A stretch of DNA of 64,000 bases, taken from contig CP053680.1 in NCBI GenBank assembly GCA_019623805.1, positions 3,326,001 through 3,390,000 of the forward strand, in the 5' to 3' direction. Below the pieces are notes generated by a model that was not told where the DNA came from, ran no database searches, and saw only the letters and a list, made by a program, of their open reading frames with translations. A program made the translations under genes and the position numbers. Of this stretch, positions 48,001 to 55,861 are shown piece after piece (position 1 is the first letter of the stretch; each line of letters opens with the position of its first letter). This stretch comes from Gammaproteobacteria bacterium (ex Lamellibrachia satsuma). GTDB taxonomy: Bacteria > Pseudomonadota > Gammaproteobacteria > Chromatiales > Chromatiaceae.

Positions 48001-49381
48001 TGGAAGCGTCGGCGAGACCCTTGCCGATGGCGTATTCATGCTTCACCTCTCCGACAGTTTCCCCCTCAATCTTGATCGCTGTCTGCTCTGTCTGCCTCGG
48101 ACGGGAACTGAAAGCCAGGATCTATTTACTCGCTTGAAGGCGATCTCCGAAACCCAGACCAGGGTTACGCTGATCCTTGCATCCGAAAGCGATTTGCAGC
48201 GGCGACTCTATGAACGAACCCGCGACCGCAGCAACAAGTGGGTTACTCCTCTCGGTGGTGAATTGACCCGGCTGCTGATCGGGCCGGATGCGGAACAGAC
48301 ACTGGCCGGGATCTTTGCCGGACAACTCGCCCTGACCCAGATATCGCCCTACCAGGTGGGGGGTGGGGTCAACCGGGAGTCTATCTTCTTCGGCCGCCTG
48401 AGCCTGATCAGCCACATCATGAACCGCGACCCGGCCAACTATCTGCTGGTGGGCGGGCGGCAGTTGGGAAAATCCTCCCTGCTGAAGGCGCTGCAGCGGC
48501 GTTACGATGAGCAGACGCCCTACCACTGCAGCTACCTCAGTCTCGCCAGCGAAGTGCTGGTGCCGCGCCTGGCAGTGGAACTGGGTCTGCCGAAGGAGGC
48601 GACCCTGGAGGAGATCGCCGACCATACGGAGAGCAGCGAGGGGCAGTTCGTGGTGCTGATCGACGAGGCGGACAAGTTCATCCGCCACGAACGGCAGAAC
48701 GACTACCGTATTCTCGATGCCCTGCGGCGCATGAGCGAGGAGGGGCACTGCCACTTCATCCTGGCGGGTTTCTGGGAGCTCTACGAACATGCGGTGCTCG
48801 ACTACCAGTCGCCGCTGAAGAACTTCGGCGAGATCGTCCAGGTCGGCGCGCTGGAAGCATCGGCCTGCCGGGAACTGGCCACCCAACCGATGCAGACCAT
48901 GGGGTTGGAGTACGCCAGTTCGGCACTGGTGGACAGGCTGGTGGAGGAGACCGGCCAGCGGGCCAACCTGATCTCCATCGTCTGCAATCAGATCCTGACC
49001 GGCCTGCAGCCGGATCAGCGCACCATCGAGGCGGGTGATCTGCAGCGTGCTCTCTACAGTGAGCGAACCATCGGCACGATACGGGGTTGGAGCAATCTTT
49101 CCGATGACGACATGGTCAATCGGATGGACCGGGTCATCGTCTACGCCACCCTGCAGCAGGGCCACTTCACCGACACCGAGCTGTTTGAGTTGCTGAAGGC
49201 CAAGGGAGTCAAAGCCGATAGTCAGCAGATCGACAACAGCCTGGAACGGCTGCGACTCGGATTTGTGATCGACCGTGATGAGAATGGGCAGTTTTACTAC
49301 CGGGTGCCACTGTTCCGGGAGATGCTGCTCAGGGATGACCTGGAGGCAAGATTGCAGAGCGAGTTGGAACTGTTGAACTGA
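45029..49381 (+). CDS. WD40 (14 repeats) - transmembrane - P-loop NTPase protein
   Basis: 1450 residues. N-terminal hydrophobic signal with possible lipobox (LLLLLLCWAAAC, Cys27). Fourteen WD40 repeats at about 61-640, enough for two seven-bladed propellers; the first six are almost identical. Beta-rich NEW3/Ig-like region at about 687-885. One membrane span at about 894-916 (LYLFLIILFLLGAAAAVYL) followed by RRYRH. Helical linker, then NTPase: FFGR (about 1120), Walker A G1142-S1149 (GGRQLGKS), Walker B D1212/E1213 (VVLIDEADKF). C-terminal winged-helix-like end (about 1370-1450). Positive residues after the span put propellers outside and NTPase inside. ATG overlaps the TIR stop. Likely a transmembrane STAND-type sensor paired with the TIR effector; other signalling roles are possible. 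Confidence 0.88.
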   Translation: MLRAGREGSHLNPLPLLLLLLCWAAACSTVAAPAHPPLNPNGETGLPAWFIDNQTAYTAVAFSTDGRYLASASDDKTVRLWDVQNRSLLHTFQGHESSVNSVAFSTDGRYLASASDDNTVRLWDVQNRSLLHTFQGHESSVNSVAFSTDGRYLASASDDNTVRLWDVQNRSLLHTFQGHENRVRSVAFSTDGRYLASASDDNTVRLWDVQNRSLLHTFQGHENRVLSVAFSTDGRYLASASGDKTVRLWDVQNRSLLHTFQGHEKAVLSVAFSTDGRYLASASGDKTVRLWDVQNRSLLHTFQGHEKAVLSVAFSTDGRTLASATSRDANIRLWDLQNRSLIHTFKGHKVPVKLVAFSPDGRTLASALYDKTIHFWDLQNQTLIHTFEGHEQEVNSLAFSPDGRLLASASDDNTIRLWDLQNQTLILTFEGHEKSVRSVAFSPDGRSLASASYDKTIRLWDLLNGSLIHTFKGYKEAVRLVAFSPDGRTLASASSNDDISLWDLQNQTLIHTFWGHTDRMLSVAFSPDGRLLASTSADNTVRLWDIQNQTLIHTFKGHEKSVQSVAFSPDGRSLASASDDNTIRLWDLQNQTLIHTFKGHEGRGRSVVFCPDVRTLAFVSYDNYAIHLWDIIEKKRLDTFVGGSNGNWAIWNSDRSRVWRRDNGTLLLNAETLAPIPPADVAETDQLVIQPQFDGPLLISSGETADLPLKIENRGEKRAYWIHTWQASGADLQVYPKRMFWLEPGESEMVTVEISAFLPRKPEPFETILEFELRTANGSRFPVSVPVKVRSPKLEWYSATLLEDGRTLNIALSNVGSQVIKKGLFRVRLPGFESTVQTVNDFAPRTSMELAFVLPEGTRVENDTRLDMAAWTDRLPQFEWAFDQKNIILPTPPWQLYLFLIILFLLGAAAAVYLRRYRHPLVVSLSADPAGLLALPLETLPEAQQRLAQTKRLNTVLSGASVSRQTLEQGIAFIRKMEEKAQADWLAQQLGGSVGETLADGVFMLHLSDSFPLNLDRCLLCLPRTGTESQDLFTRLKAISETQTRVTLILASESDLQRRLYERTRDRSNKWVTPLGGELTRLLIGPDAEQTLAGIFAGQLALTQISPYQVGGGVNRESIFFGRLSLISHIMNRDPANYLLVGGRQLGKSSLLKALQRRYDEQTPYHCSYLSLASEVLVPRLAVELGLPKEATLEEIADHTESSEGQFVVLIDEADKFIRHERQNDYRILDALRRMSEEGHCHFILAGFWELYEHAVLDYQSPLKNFGEIVQVGALEASACRELATQPMQTMGLEYASSALVDRLVEETGQRANLISIVCNQILTGLQPDQRTIEAGDLQRALYSERTIGTIRGWSNLSDDDMVNRMDRVIVYATLQQGHFTDTELFELLKAKGVKADSQQIDNSLERLRLGFVIDRDENGQFYYRVPLFREMLLRDDLEARLQSELELLN
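45209..45964 (+). repeat. Six 126-bp near-identical tandem repeats (WD40 blades 1-6)
   Basis: In-frame 42-codon units begin at 45209, 45335, 45461, 45587, 45713 and 45839. Units 5 and 6 appear identical. Differences among the six fall in few codons: DDK/DDN/GDK, then SS/NR/KA after GHE, then N/R/L two residues on. Only one silent difference was seen (GAT/GAC in unit 4). Blade 7 and the following blades keep the period but have diverged. Confidence 0.95.
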
Positions 49382-49384
49382 ACA

Positions 49385-49450
49385 GTAGGAGCGGCGCCCC
49401 GCCGCGATTGACCTATCAACGGAGTTTTCGCGGCGGGGCGCCGCTCCTAC
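49385..49450. repeat. REP inverted pair 5
   Basis: Head-to-head units at 49385-49407 and 49428-49450, both almost perfect. Separates the WD40-NTPase gene from the convergent peptidase-hydrolase gene. Confidence 0.9.
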
Positions 49451-49492
49451 GGTTTAATACACCAATCCGTTTGCGGCCATATAATTCTCGGG

Positions 49493-51319
49493 TTAATAAT
49501 CGAGATCATCCTCATCAAAAGACCGCTTCGGTTTTTTGCCGAGGATGGTTTTCAGGATGTCGTTCATGGTGGCGCGGTCGTTATCGAAACCGCCGTGGCT
49601 TTCGCTGTTACTGCGTTTTTCGTTCTCGTTTTCTCCTTTGCTGATGATGATTTTAAATTTCTTATCCTGGGGGAGCTGTTCGTTATGTTCCACCATACCC
49701 ACGATCTGCTCTCCCAGTTCCTCTTCGCAGGCGAGTGAAACGTAGTAGAGCAGTGACTTGCGATAGACATAGGCGACATGGTCATCCAGTTCCAGCTCTT
49801 TGGAAAGGCTGTAGATACGCAACTGCTCGATCAGTTTGCCGATCTCGGGTGAGAAGTTTTTCCTGAACAGATCGACGGTGGCGGCGGGGGCCATCAGGCT
49901 GCAGCTGGCGATGGTAGCGTTCTCGCTGGCCTTCGGCAGTGCCTTGATCAGCCAGGCCAGCAGGATGGCGCCGGTGCTGTGGCCCACAAGATGGATCTTC
50001 TTGGGCTTGTCGCTTTCGGACAGAGCATCGAGAAAGAGATTGAGGGTCTGCATGCCGCCACGGGCATTGCTGCTGAAGGGGCGTTTGGCGCCGAGCTTCA
50101 TTTCCCGCCAGAGGGCGCGGCCGAGGGGGCGGGTCGATTTCTCAAGCAACTTGTCGGTGTAGTCGGTAAAACCGGCAACTTTCTCACCTCCTTCCCTGTG
50201 GCGCCGCAACAGGATGTCCTTGAGTTCCTCCAGCAGTCCGGTGTCGTACATGAAGTGGAAAGGGTAGATGCGGTTGTCCTTGAAGACCTGCTTCATCGCC
50301 TTGATACGACGTGCTGAGTCATAGATGCTGTTCAAGCCGCCGTGGGCGTAGAAGAGCAGGTGGTCGTAATCCTCGCTGTCTGCGACCAGATCAGCAGTTT
50401 GCCGCAGGTCTACCCGTTTGCTCCAGTAACGTCCATGGTCATGCAGGTCGCCATCATCGATATGCACGAAATGGCCAGCGATCTCTCCCCGGGTTGGACG
50501 TTTTTTGAAGAGGGAGAAGTTCTCGCCGGTCTCATTGCCATTGGCATGCGCCACCCCAGGAAAGATATTTGGCGTGGGCAGGGCGAGCCGGACCACCCAA
50601 GCGTCTTTGATATTCGCCTGCCAGTCCTCATAACTCCAGAGGGCGAGGCCATCTTTTCCCCAGCCCGGGCCCCAGGAGTTCTGCACCAGAAAACCCGCTT
50701 CGTTGTAGCCGACGACGGCAAAGGCATGTCCGCCCTGGGGCTGGTCCCGGAAATGTATGCGGCCGCCGCGGACGTTGCGTGGCCACCAGCCAGAGTGGAC
50801 GTTGGCGGAGACGTAGATCACCCCTGTTTCGTTCAGGGCGGCGTGGAAATCAGCAATGTTGTGTTTCAGACGATAGTAGGCGCCAACGGTATTGTTGCGT
50901 GCGTCTTTGGCACGGTCGATGGTCAGGTAGGAGCGGTCTTCACTTCGATAGGGCCAGAGTTCATCACTGCAGACACCCATACTCTTCCAGCCCTGAATGG
51001 CACCCCGGCAACTGGATCCGGAGTATGCTTCACCTGGCCAGCGGTCGAATTTTTTTGCCATGTTGTAGAGCATGCGGGCGCTGACCCTGATATCGCTGTC
51101 CCGTTTCTGATTCAGCATGTTGATGACTGCCGCCAGACCGAAGCCGGTGCAGGCGCCCTCCTTGCCCTGATCCAGAATCTTCAGACTGACGTAGTCGGGT
51201 TCCACTACCGGTTTGAGTTGTATCAACGATGGTTGGTAGAAGTGGTCCCGAGAGTCCGGGGTGTCATTATCGGCATTGAGCTTGTAGCCGTCGGGTGTTT
51301 CGAGAATCTCTGTGGGCAT
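49493..51319 (-). CDS. Papain-like cysteine peptidase fused to alpha/beta hydrolase
   Basis: 608 residues, no signal peptide. N-terminal C1A peptidase (about 40-250): oxyanion Q51 and nucleophile C57 in DQGKEGACTGF, H198 in QGGHAFAVVGYN, N214 in VQNSWGPGWGKDG, so the catalytic set is complete. No propeptide is visible. C-terminal alpha/beta hydrolase (about 315-530): LLFYAHGGLNS (oxyanion region) and nucleophile S448 in HLVGHSTGAILLAWL, a lipase/esterase-type GxSxG. The tail is charged and low-complexity. ATG at 51319 with AGGGGA five bases before. It faces the TIR-WD40 operon across REP pair 5. A cytosolic protease-lipase fusion would suit a conflict effector; a physiological role is not excluded. 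Confidence 0.85.
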   Translation of the reverse strand: MPTEILETPDGYKLNADNDTPDSRDHFYQPSLIQLKPVVEPDYVSLKILDQGKEGACTGFGLAAVINMLNQKRDSDIRVSARMLYNMAKKFDRWPGEAYSGSSCRGAIQGWKSMGVCSDELWPYRSEDRSYLTIDRAKDARNNTVGAYYRLKHNIADFHAALNETGVIYVSANVHSGWWPRNVRGGRIHFRDQPQGGHAFAVVGYNEAGFLVQNSWGPGWGKDGLALWSYEDWQANIKDAWVVRLALPTPNIFPGVAHANGNETGENFSLFKKRPTRGEIAGHFVHIDDGDLHDHGRYWSKRVDLRQTADLVADSEDYDHLLFYAHGGLNSIYDSARRIKAMKQVFKDNRIYPFHFMYDTGLLEELKDILLRRHREGGEKVAGFTDYTDKLLEKSTRPLGRALWREMKLGAKRPFSSNARGGMQTLNLFLDALSESDKPKKIHLVGHSTGAILLAWLIKALPKASENATIASCSLMAPAATVDLFRKNFSPEIGKLIEQLRIYSLSKELELDDHVAYVYRKSLLYYVSLACEEELGEQIVGMVEHNEQLPQDKKFKIIISKGENENEKRSNSESHGGFDNDRATMNDILKTILGKKPKRSFDEDDLDY

Positions 51320-51542
51320 GGCATTCCCCTTTATAGTTGTGTTTTATCCATTTGGTGGTGAGCGAGGGCGGAAATAAACGACTCAACAGATAATCCATAG
51401 TTCAAGAATATCGACTCTGCAAGGTTGGACATCCTGTTTTTCAGCCTGTGATGGATTATTCCTAAAGTGGACTGTTTAGATGGTTTCTAATCCTTGAATC
51501 CGTGGTTAAAATGGAGTTCTAAACCCCGCTGTCCGAGTCAAC

Positions 51543-52250
51543 GTGAAACCGATCCGCATCTTTCGACATATCGCCTGTGAAGGCCCCGGTTATCTTGGGG
51601 AGTTCCTCGATCGCCACCAGGTTCCCTGGGAACTGGTCTGTATCGATGCGGACCGCCCGGTGCCGCCGCAGGTGGATGATGTCTCCGGGCTGGTCTTTAT
51701 GGGGGCTCAGGCGAGCGTGAACGATGTGCTGGCGTGGCTGGATGCCGAGCTGAAACTGATCCGCAAGGCACACCAGGCCGGGGTGCCGATGATGGGGATC
51801 TGTTTTGGTGGACAGTTGATGAGCAAGGCGCTCGGCGGTGAGGTCACCAAGGGAGATGGGATGGAGATCGGTTGGTATCCACTGCAGCGTATCAATGGTG
51901 AAGAGCACACCGGCTGGCTTGATGGACTTCCAACCTCCTTCGATACTTTTCATTGGCACGCTGACACCTTCTCCATGCCCCCCGGCAGTGAACCGTTGCT
52001 CAAGAGCAAGTGTTTCCGCAATCAGGCCTATATTTTTGGAGATCACATCGGCATGCAGTTCCATCTGGAGATGACCGAGGAGATGGTGGAGGCCTGGTTG
52101 TCCAAGTATGGCAGTGATCTGATGTTGACCTCCCGCTGTGCACAATCCTCCACGACCATTACCGATGATCTGTCGGCAAAGATAAAACAGCTGCATCAGG
52201 TTTCTGATGTGATCTACGGCAACTGGCTTGAACGGGTTCGACGCAAGTGA
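51543..52250 (+). CDS. Class I glutamine amidotransferase (GMP-synthase-like)
   Basis: 235 residues. Triad: Cys in MGICFGGQLM, His and Glu in GMQFHLEMTEEM. FWHWHADTF-type motif (TFHWHADTFSMP) and lead GLVFMGAQASVND are those of the stand-alone GATase1 group (YP_1741-like), which transfers ammonia to unknown acceptors or acts as a gamma-glutamyl hydrolase. GTG start; overlaps the L,D-transpeptidase gene by four bases. Confidence 0.83.
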   Translation: MKPIRIFRHIACEGPGYLGEFLDRHQVPWELVCIDADRPVPPQVDDVSGLVFMGAQASVNDVLAWLDAELKLIRKAHQAGVPMMGICFGGQLMSKALGGEVTKGDGMEIGWYPLQRINGEEHTGWLDGLPTSFDTFHWHADTFSMPPGSEPLLKSKCFRNQAYIFGDHIGMQFHLEMTEEMVEAWLSKYGSDLMLTSRCAQSSTTITDDLSAKIKQLHQVSDVIYGNWLERVRRK

Positions 52251-52975
52251 GACTGCCGCTTCTGTTGCTGCTGCTGTGGAACAGTCTGGTTCTGGCAGAG
52301 GTTTCGGCAATCATCGATCCTGATCTTAAACGCGCACTTGAGCGTTACGCCCCTGCAGCGGAAGCGGTACTGGAGAAACGTTTTCATCACGCAGGAGTCG
52401 AATACCCGCCGCAGCAGATCCAGTTTATAGCATTGAAGGATCGCCGCATCGTAGAATTGTGGGTCTTCAGCGATACTCAGTGGAAGCATATCCACGATTA
52501 CCCCGTGCTGGCCGCCAGCGGAGGGAGCGGACCTAAACTGCGTGAAGGGGACCGGCAGGTACCCGAGGGTTTCTACCGCATCGAGGCCCTCAACCCCAAT
52601 AGCGCCTTCCACCTTTCGATGAAACTCGACTATCCCAATACCTTCGACTGGGCCAACGCCTCAGTAGAGGGACGGATGCAGCCTGGGTCGAATATCTTTA
52701 TTCACGGTAGCACTTGGTCTGCCGGTTGTCTGGCAATGGGAAACCGGGGGATCGAGGAGCTTTTTGTGCTGGCGGCACGCATCGGCATGGAGCAGGCTGG
52801 TGTGTTGATCGCCCCACGGGATTTCCGGCAGCACTCTGTTGCGGCCAAACAGGATAGCGCGCCGTGGGTCGAGGAGCTCTATCGCTATCTCGCTGCACGT
52901 TTGCAGCAGTTTCCCTTGGCAGCCAAGGTGGTCCCCTGTAACAGCGAGTGCGATCGTCTGGCAGCGGTGCACTGA
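52247..52975 (+). CDS. L,D-transpeptidase (YkuD) family protein
   Basis: 242 residues. Signal peptide (LPLLLLLLWNSLVLA-E) and YkuD catalytic motif IHGSTWSAGCLAMGN with H153 and C161. Central GDRQVPEGFYRIEALNP is typical of the YafK-like branch. Either cross-links peptidoglycan or attaches/removes Braun-type lipoprotein in the periplasm. GTG start in the stop of the previous gene; mrcB follows after seven bases, so cell-wall genes are grouped here. Confidence 0.88.
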   Translation: MRLPLLLLLLWNSLVLAEVSAIIDPDLKRALERYAPAAEAVLEKRFHHAGVEYPPQQIQFIALKDRRIVELWVFSDTQWKHIHDYPVLAASGGSGPKLREGDRQVPEGFYRIEALNPNSAFHLSMKLDYPNTFDWANASVEGRMQPGSNIFIHGSTWSAGCLAMGNRGIEELFVLAARIGMEQAGVLIAPRDFRQHSVAAKQDSAPWVEELYRYLAARLQQFPLAAKVVPCNSECDRLAAVH

Positions 52976-52982
52976 CTCTCAT

Positions 52983-55316
52983 ATGGCAAAACGCAGGAAA
53001 AAGCGGGGCAGACGGAGCACCCGGCGCGCTGCAACGTCTTGGAGGCGCTGGATCTGGCTGGGCCTGGCGGCGCTGATCTTCAGCGCTACACTCTATGTAC
53101 TCTATCTCGACCGGATCGTGCAGGTTCGTTTCGAGGGCCGCCGCTGGGCTGTGCCGGCACAGGTTTATGGACGACCGCTGCTGCTCCGGCCCGGTGTGCC
53201 GCTCACTGAAAAGCGCCTGCGTCAAACGCTGGACGGATTGGGTTATCGCAGGATCAAACACCCCGACAATGCCGGCAGCTACTCCAGCTATAAAGGGCGT
53301 TTCCTGATTCGTACCCGCCCGTTCCACTTCGCCACTGGCCAACGGGGTTCCGACTATCTGGAAGTCCGTATCGCGAAGGGGCGTGTCAAAACCCTCAAAC
53401 AGGCAGCGAACGGCAAACGTTTCGACAGTTACCCCCTCGAACCGGCATTGATCGGCAGCCTGCATCCGGCCCACAGCGAGGATCGGGTGCTGTTGCGACG
53501 CAGTGAGTTGCCGGAATTGCTGGTGTCGGCCCTTTTCGCCGTGGAGGATCGCCATTTCCAGTCCCATTTCGGTCTCGACCTGCTGGCCATAGGTCGGGCG
53601 CTGATAGCCAATATCCGCGCCGGTGGGGTCGTACAGGGGGGGAGCACACTGACCCAGCAACTGGTGAAGAATTTTTTCCTTACCAGAGAGCGTTCCCTGC
53701 TGCGAAAAGTGAATGAAGCGCTGATGGCGGTGATTCTGGAGTTTCACTACAGCAAGGATGAGATCCTCGAAGCCTACGCCAACGAGATCTATCTGGGGCA
53801 GGATGGCGGCCGTGCTATCCACGGTTTCGGACTGGCCAGCCGCTTCTACTTCAACCGTCCGTTGGCTGAACTGGATCTGCCGAGGGTAGCACTGCTGGTG
53901 GCGCTGGTTCGGGGTCCGTCGGCCTACGACCCCAAACGTCACCCCGAGCGTGCGTTGAAACGCCGCACACTGGTGCTGAATCTGATGCAGGAGCAGGGTC
54001 TCTTCAGCGCGGGCCAGGCAGCATCGGCATTAAAGGCGCCCTTGGGTTTGCAGAAGGGTCGGGCGGGGGCGGGTAGCTATCCTGCGTTTATCGACCTGGT
54101 GCGAAGGCAACTGCGGCGGGACTATGACGAAGCAGATCTCAACAGTGAGGGACTGCGCATATTCTCCACCCTCGATCCCTGGGTACAGGAACGGGCGGAG
54201 CAGGCGCTGAGCAGTCAGTTGAAACAGATCGAGAAACGTCCTGGAATCAAGGCCGGCACCTTGCAGGGTGCGCTGGTGGTGGCCGATGTGGAGACAGGAA
54301 AAGTCAGCGCGCTGGTGGGTGACCGCAATCCCCGCTACGCTGGTTTCAACCGTGCGCTGGATGCAATACGGCCGGTGGGTTCGCTGATAAAACCGGCGGT
54401 CTTTCTCGCTGCACTCTCCGAGCCCGGGCGTTATACGCTGGCCACTTCGCTGCAGGATAGCGCCATTCGTCTTAAAGGCTCTGACGGTAATATCTGGTCG
54501 CCCCGCAACTACGATCGTAAGAGTCACGGTAAGGTCCTGTTGCAGGACGCGCTGGCCCACTCCTACAATCTGGCGACCGTCCGACTGGGCATGGATGTCG
54601 GTCTGAAAAAGGTGACGGCAATCCTGCGGGATCTGGGTGTCGAACGGCCGTTGAATATCTATCCATCCATGCTGCTTGGGGCGGTCTCCCTCTCTCCCCT
54701 GGAGATGGCTCAGATGTATCAGGCGCTGGCGACAGGTGGCCTGCTGGCCCGACTGAGGGCGATCAGCGCAGTGACGGATGCGCGCGGCAGACCGCTCTCC
54801 CGCTACTCCTTGTCCGTGTCTCAGGTTGCCAACAAAAAGGCGGCTTTTCTCCTGAGCAAAGCCCTGCAGCAGGTGATTTTCGAGGGGACGGGTCGGGGGC
54901 TTGTGAACCAGCTCTCCAATGTGGGGGGATTGGCCGGAAAGACCGGGACTACCGATAAGTTACGGGACAGCTGGTTTGCCGGGTTTGACCGGCGGCGGGT
55001 GGCTGTCGTTTGGGTGGGTCGCGACAATAATAAGGGTACCGGTCTCACTGGTTCCAACGGCGCTATGCGTGTATGGGGAGACCTGATGCGGCGTATCGGT
55101 GTGTCGCGCCTGGACGAAAAGATGCCGCAAGGCATTGTGCCTGTTGCCATCGACCCGCAATCGGGACTGCTTGGCGCTGGATGTGCGGAGGCGAGACTGG
55201 TGCCGTTCATCCGTGGTAGCGAACCGACGCGACGGGCTGAGTGCGCCTCTGCACAGAGAGGCAGTGAGACTTTTGTCGATGATAATATCGACTGGTTTCA
55301 GCAGTTGTTTCGGTGA
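52983..55316 (+). CDS. mrcB: Penicillin-binding protein 1B
   Basis: 777 residues, bifunctional peptidoglycan synthase. Very basic cytoplasmic N-terminus (AKRRKKRGRRSTRR), membrane span at about 25-45, UB2H-like region, GT51 with VEDRHFQSHFGLD (about 189) and GGSTLTQQLVKN, then the transpeptidase with S466 in SLIKP, SYN (SYNLAT) and KTG (about 653; GLAGKTGTT). RFEGRRWAVPAQVYGRPL matches PBP1b and not PBP1a. ATG at 52983. Confidence 0.95.
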   Translation: MAKRRKKRGRRSTRRAATSWRRWIWLGLAALIFSATLYVLYLDRIVQVRFEGRRWAVPAQVYGRPLLLRPGVPLTEKRLRQTLDGLGYRRIKHPDNAGSYSSYKGRFLIRTRPFHFATGQRGSDYLEVRIAKGRVKTLKQAANGKRFDSYPLEPALIGSLHPAHSEDRVLLRRSELPELLVSALFAVEDRHFQSHFGLDLLAIGRALIANIRAGGVVQGGSTLTQQLVKNFFLTRERSLLRKVNEALMAVILEFHYSKDEILEAYANEIYLGQDGGRAIHGFGLASRFYFNRPLAELDLPRVALLVALVRGPSAYDPKRHPERALKRRTLVLNLMQEQGLFSAGQAASALKAPLGLQKGRAGAGSYPAFIDLVRRQLRRDYDEADLNSEGLRIFSTLDPWVQERAEQALSSQLKQIEKRPGIKAGTLQGALVVADVETGKVSALVGDRNPRYAGFNRALDAIRPVGSLIKPAVFLAALSEPGRYTLATSLQDSAIRLKGSDGNIWSPRNYDRKSHGKVLLQDALAHSYNLATVRLGMDVGLKKVTAILRDLGVERPLNIYPSMLLGAVSLSPLEMAQMYQALATGGLLARLRAISAVTDARGRPLSRYSLSVSQVANKKAAFLLSKALQQVIFEGTGRGLVNQLSNVGGLAGKTGTTDKLRDSWFAGFDRRRVAVVWVGRDNNKGTGLTGSNGAMRVWGDLMRRIGVSRLDEKMPQGIVPVAIDPQSGLLGAGCAEARLVPFIRGSEPTRRAECASAQRGSETFVDDNIDWFQQLFR

Positions 55317-55861
55317 TTTTTTGTGTCGCTATGCGGCGGTTTTGTTTTAACGGGGCTTCCGCGCCCCTACGGCAGGATACTTTTCTTTATGCCCGCCTTC
55401 CCTGGCGGGCACCCTTCGGGTCCGCTTTCAGCGGTTCGGCACCGCTCCTGCGGTGCTCGGTGGCGTGAAAGTCCCCAGCCGCTAGCCAGGTGAGGTGCTG
55501 TCTGCGAGTGGGTAACCCCGTTTCTGTCACGAGCGAGAAGCGCAGGAAAAGTCGGGAGAAGGGACCGGCTGTTTGAGCGTAGCGAGATCCGGTCCCGCCG
55601 ACTTTTGCGAGCATCGCAGCGCCCCGCAGGGCGTGATAGTCGGGCGTGCTTTCTTTTGGTTGCTTTTCTTTTCACGAAAAAGAAAAGTGACTCGTCCAGC
55701 AGGACGAAAAACGTGTTGTCAGAGACAAAAGAAAATCACGATAGTATCGATTAGCCTGTTAGAAAAACGTCGCGCAGCGACACAATAAATCAAACCCAAC
55801 CCTGTGCCACACCCCCCACATTCAGATACAATCCAGGAATAGCACCCATGAGGAACCCGGC
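55317..55861. other. Non-coding region rich in hairpins
   Basis: 545 bases without a supportable gene. Most of it (55390-55710) is a structured repeat-like element, listed separately. The last 100 bases before 55862 hold GAGGAA, the ribosome binding site of the next gene. Confidence 0.6.
55390..55710. repeat. Structured non-coding repeat-like element
   Basis: A series of perfect hairpins: GCCCGCC/GGCGGGC (55391-55410); a two-tier stem AAAAGTCGG...GGGACCGG / CCGGTCCC...CCGACTTTT (55547-55606); and CTTTTCTTTT/AAAAGAAAAG (55663-55687). The last resembles the T-rich/A-rich palindromes that recur in many proteobacterial genomes. Only one copy in this window, so repeat status is inferred from form. 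Confidence 0.5.

Noticed and set aside
48122..49165. Long reverse frame inside the WD40-NTPase gene
   Set aside because: Shadow of a strongly coding gene with Walker motifs; composition is not protein-like. The same applies to long opposite frames in pyrG (4168-5328), hom (32542-33912), the PhoX-like gene (12819-13844) and the peptidase gene (50342-51361).
42928..51319. Prophage or integrative element
   Set aside because: No integrase, capsid or attachment repeats; only a RAYT and REPs, which do not by themselves move gene blocks.
55573..55788. 71-codon frame in the hairpin-rich region
   Set aside because: Runs through palindromes with low-complexity basic product and no binding site.
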